A stretch of 64,000 nt of DNA from Myxococcota bacterium (lineage in GTDB: Bacteria; Myxococcota_A; UBA9160; SMWR01). Positions within the stretch are counted from its first letter, which is position 1. The number at the start of each line of letters is the position of its first letter. Below, piece by piece: positions 61,604 to 64,000 of the stretch. The position numbers were made by a program, and so were the translations under genes. A model generated the notes under the pieces. It searched no databases and had not been told where the DNA came from. It saw only the letters and a list, made by a program, of their open reading frames with translations. The stretch lies in contig JAKVBI010000007.1 of NCBI GenBank assembly GCA_022447545.1, forward strand, positions 52,129-116,128. The letters are read 5' to 3'.

Positions 61604-64000
61604 TCAAACCGAAAGCTCCCATCGCCGAAGCGTCCACCTGCCAACGAGTGTCAGACCCAGGGCCAGAACACCCATCGCCCAGGGAGCAAGAGCGGGAATC
61701 GTTTGTCCCGGTCCGATCACGAGGCCAGGGTCAGTCGAGATGGGGTCTTCGACTGCAGCCTTGATGACGAGGGTTGCATCCGTTGCCAGAGCTTCGAGAC
61801 CTACCAGGTCCGGATTGGCGGTGATGACGCCAGCCAGGTCGGCGGCCACTTCTTCGGCACTTTGGCCGGCTGATGTCGTGATCTCGAGGGAGATCCCCAG
61901 GACCTCGAATTGAACCACACCGCCCTGGGCAGTTCCCGCCACCACCCATGAGGTAGGAGTGAGGCTTCCGTAGACGATGGTCCCTTCGTGTCCGTTCTCA
62001 CCGATTGGACCCGTCCCATTGCCCGTGGGCCCACCGTTGACCGAGAGACCCTCCATGTTGCCAAACGCCGTAGAGCCAAAGTACACCGCGATGCGCCCGC
62101 CGCCGCCGCCGCCGCCTTGGCCCTGGTTTGTACAGCAACCACCCAAGGTGTCGGAACCACCCGAACCTCCATCGGCCATCAGAATCCCGCCGCCCGCCAA
62201 CGAAGAACATTGCAGCCGGATGTTTCCACCCGATCCACCACCGCCAACCCCACCATTCGGATGACTGTTGGCCGCGAGCCCATTTGCCGTGAGATTTCCA
62301 TCGAGCACACAGCTATCCGCGAAGTCCAACGCGATGGCACCACCGCCCGCGCCCCCGCTTCCGTTGGGACCATTCCCGCCACCACTCCCCAGAGCCACGG
62401 GGAACAAGCGGCTACCGTAAGCGGCTCCCCCTGAGACTCCAGCACTGTTACCACCGGATCCGCCGTATGCGCCCCCCCCACCCGCTGAACTGCCGCTGCT
62501 GGCACCGGCCCCCTCTCCGATGCTGGCTCCGTAGCCCCTCCCATCGCTGGAGAGCAGTGAGCCCGAACCCAGGTCGAGGGCATCGCCGGAAAGTGAGATC
62601 CGCTGTCCACCGACCCGAGCGCTGGTCGTGAACACCAGACTCGCGGTGCCAGTCGCGGTGATGTTCCGTGCTTCGAAAGTTCCTCCCTGCATGGAAAGTT
62701 GCGAAGCAACGATGATGTTCCAATCCCCACTGTCTGAGTTCAGTTCCGATCCGACCAGATTCAAGGTTCCAACGTCGAGTGTGACGTTGCCGGAGCCCAG
62801 GATGCCATTACTGCTGGAAACCGTCGTATCCCACGAGGCATTGTCCATCGAGAACATGGCGGCCCTAATCTCAGGATCAACAGTGCCCGAAACCACCACG
62901 GTTCCCGCCTGGATGGTCACACTCGAATATTCGTAGCTCTCATCGGGAAGCGGTGGATCCCAACGCCAGCCTCGATAGATCTCGAGAGATTGGTCGTAGG
63001 CCCGAGTATCGTCCTGCAATGGATCGGCGACTGTACTCAGTTGAATGAAGGCTGCGGTGCCGCGACCTCCCTCAATACCACTGGTCCCTTGAGCATTCCC
63101 ACCTGGCCCACCTTCCACCTGGACCTGGGCCTTGCCGTTGAACAGCGAATGATCCATCGCTCGCACCGTGATACGGCCACCACCACCGCCACCCCCGGCT
63201 CCCTCGTTGGTGCAACAACCAAGATTGGTATCGTCGCCCCCGGCCCCGCCGTTGGCTTGAAGTTGACCAGAACCGATCACGTCGCGGCACGACAGCCGAA
63301 TCGTACCTCCCGAACCCCCTCCCCCAGTTCCTCCTTCACCATTCGAACCGCCATCGTTGCCATTGGCCCGGAGAGCGCCGTCAATCGAACAAGTTCCATT
63401 CACAGCGATTCGGATCAAACCACCGCCCTCGCCACCACTGGTCCGATTCCCCTTGCCCCCACCACTTCCGAATGCAGCCGGCGTCAGCCCGAAATCGTTG
63501 AACTCGCCATAGCTTCCGCCGTTTCCTCCGCTCCCTCCACTTCCACCGTGTCCCCCCCCGCCCCCGGTGAGACCTGAACCGCCGGCGCCGGGCCCAACTT
63601 CCCCTCCATGGCCCAGACCATCGGAGGAGAGAAGGGTTCCCACTTGGAGATCCAACGTTCCCCCGGTCAGGGAGATACGCTGGCCCCGAACCTCAGCACC
63701 GGCCGAGAAGGTCAGGCCCCCAGAAGTGTTCACACTGAGATTCCGCGACGTGAAACTCCCACCCTGCATGGAAAAATTCGAACCGATGGAAATTTCCCAG
63801 TCCTCACTGCTCGGATCCGAGACCAGTGTCGAACCCTCCAGGATCAGCGTGTCCACGTCCAGCGTGACGTTCCCCGAACTGGCGATGCCGTTGCTACTGG
63901 ACATCGTCGTATCCCAAGACGCCTCGTCCATCGTGAACACCGTCGCCACAATGCTGACGTCACCGTCACCCGCGACCACCTGGGTTCCCGACTCGATCGC
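61604..64000 (-). CDS. Large glycine-rich duplicated surface protein with C-terminal anchor, 5' partial
   Basis: At least 798 residues; the frame is open through the right edge, so the N-terminus is missing. Two modules of about 370 residues repeat in the same order: DEASWDTTMSSSNGI / DNASWDTTVSSSNGI, then NFSMQGGSF / QLSMQGGTF, GQRISLTGGTLDL / GQRISLSGDALDL, a Gly-rich run (GGGGGHGGSGGSGG), SGGTIRLSC / SGGNIRLQC and CCTNEGAGGGGGGGRI / CCTNQGQGGGGGGGRI. The final 80 residues have PGQTIPALAPWAMGVLALGLTLVGR then LRRWELSV, an IPTL-type anchor with a basic end. It is probably an adhesin or surface-coat protein carried by an exosortase-like route. No enzymatic motif seen. Confidence 0.88.
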   Translation of the reverse strand, partial: AIESGTQVVAGDGDVSIVATVFTMDEASWDTTMSSSNGIASSGNVTLDVDTLILEGSTLVSDPSSEDWEISIGSNFSMQGGSFTSRNLSVNTSGGLTFSAGAEVRGQRISLTGGTLDLQVGTLLSSDGLGHGGEVGPGAGGSGLTGGGGGHGGSGGSGGNGGSYGEFNDFGLTPAAFGSGGGKGNRTSGGEGGGLIRIAVNGTCSIDGALRANGNDGGSNGEGGTGGGGSGGTIRLSCRDVIGSGQLQANGGAGGDDTNLGCCTNEGAGGGGGGGRITVRAMDHSLFNGKAQVQVEGGPGGNAQGTSGIEGGRGTAAFIQLSTVADPLQDDTRAYDQSLEIYRGWRWDPPLPDESYEYSSVTIQAGTVVVSGTVDPEIRAAMFSMDNASWDTTVSSSNGILGSGNVTLDVGTLNLVGSELNSDSGDWNIIVASQLSMQGGTFEARNITATGTASLVFTTSARVGGQRISLSGDALDLGSGSLLSSDGRGYGASIGEGAGASSGSSAGGGGAYGGSGGNSAGVSGGAAYGSRLFPVALGSGGGNGPNGSGGAGGGAIALDFADSCVLDGNLTANGLAANSHPNGGVGGGGSGGNIRLQCSSLAGGGILMADGGSGGSDTLGGCCTNQGQGGGGGGGRIAVYFGSTAFGNMEGLSVNGGPTGNGTGPIGENGHEGTIVYGSLTPTSWVVAGTAQGGVVQFEVLGISLEITTSAGQSAEEVAADLAGVITANPDLVGLEALATDATLVIKAAVEDPISTDPGLVIGPGQTIPALAPWAMGVLALGLTLVGRWTLRRWELSV

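Noticed and set aside
62100-63560. Possible CRISPR or satellite array from repeating GGC/GCC-rich units
   Set aside because: The repetition is codon-level Gly-rich coding sequence in one long frame, without fixed-length repeats and unique spacers.

Overview
The window is one contiguous stretch of moderately GC-rich bacterial chromosome with 56 supportable protein-coding genes. I recognise no rRNA, tRNA, CRISPR array or intact insertion sequence. Three proteins end in PEP-CTERM sorting tails. There are also multihaem and monohaem c-type cytochromes, F420-type oxidoreductases, a DUF3604 lipoprotein, a PhoX-like protein and many cytochrome P450s. This mix suggests a Gram-negative, probably aerobic, environmental bacterium of the former Deltaproteobacteria (Myxococcota, Binatota or a relative). 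That placement is inferred from gene content only.

Layout. 1-4.1 kb: 3' end of an M43-type metalloprotease, a GPH-type MFS transporter, an SDR and a membrane-anchored metallo-beta-lactamase-fold protein. 4.2-5.0 kb: two divergent genes, a bacterioferritin-associated ferredoxin and a small CxCG protein, each preceded by its own Fur-box-like palindrome. 5-11.2 kb: an aldo/keto reductase, then exported proteins (two PEP-CTERM proteins, a lipoprotein, a large Cys-rich cytochrome). 11.3-18.1 kb: a catabolic-looking set with a CaiB/BaiF CoA-transferase, SDR, cupin, HAD phosphatase, 3-hydroxyisobutyrate-dehydrogenase-like enzyme, APH-fold kinase and zinc alcohol dehydrogenase. 18.3-28 kb: P450 no. 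1, a PhlG-like hydrolase, an F420-type LLM oxidoreductase, a DUF1214 protein, a MAPEG protein, a surface protein, an NTF2-like protein, a truncated metallophosphoesterase, a methyltransferase and a desaturase. 28-45 kb: five more P450s with SDRs, a TauD-type dioxygenase, a Ddn-type nitroreductase, two MFS carriers, an acyltransferase and a DUF3604 lipoprotein. 45-51.8 kb: exported proteins (degenerate M23-like, PhoX-like, SOUL, PEP-CTERM, octahaem cytochrome, Ddn-like lipoprotein). 51.8-59 kb: a Baeyer-Villiger monooxygenase, an EthD protein, two SDRs, a PHBH-type monooxygenase and an HsaA/acyl-CoA-dehydrogenase-type monooxygenase. 59.3-64 kb: an SGNH hydrolase, two dimeric alpha/beta-barrel proteins, and a large glycine-rich duplicated surface protein that runs off the right edge.

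How the genes fit together. Most cytoplasmic genes are oxygenases, dehydrogenases/reductases, CoA-handling enzymes or carriers. The region looks like an accessory island for oxidising hydrophobic carbon compounds (terpenoid, steroid-like, aromatic or alicyclic), possibly several pathways side by side. Genes are in short runs that switch strand often, so there is no single large operon. The substrate cannot be read from sequence alone. Interleaved with the enzymes is an exported set carrying several different C-terminal anchor types. No exosortase or regulator gene of a familiar family was recognised here.
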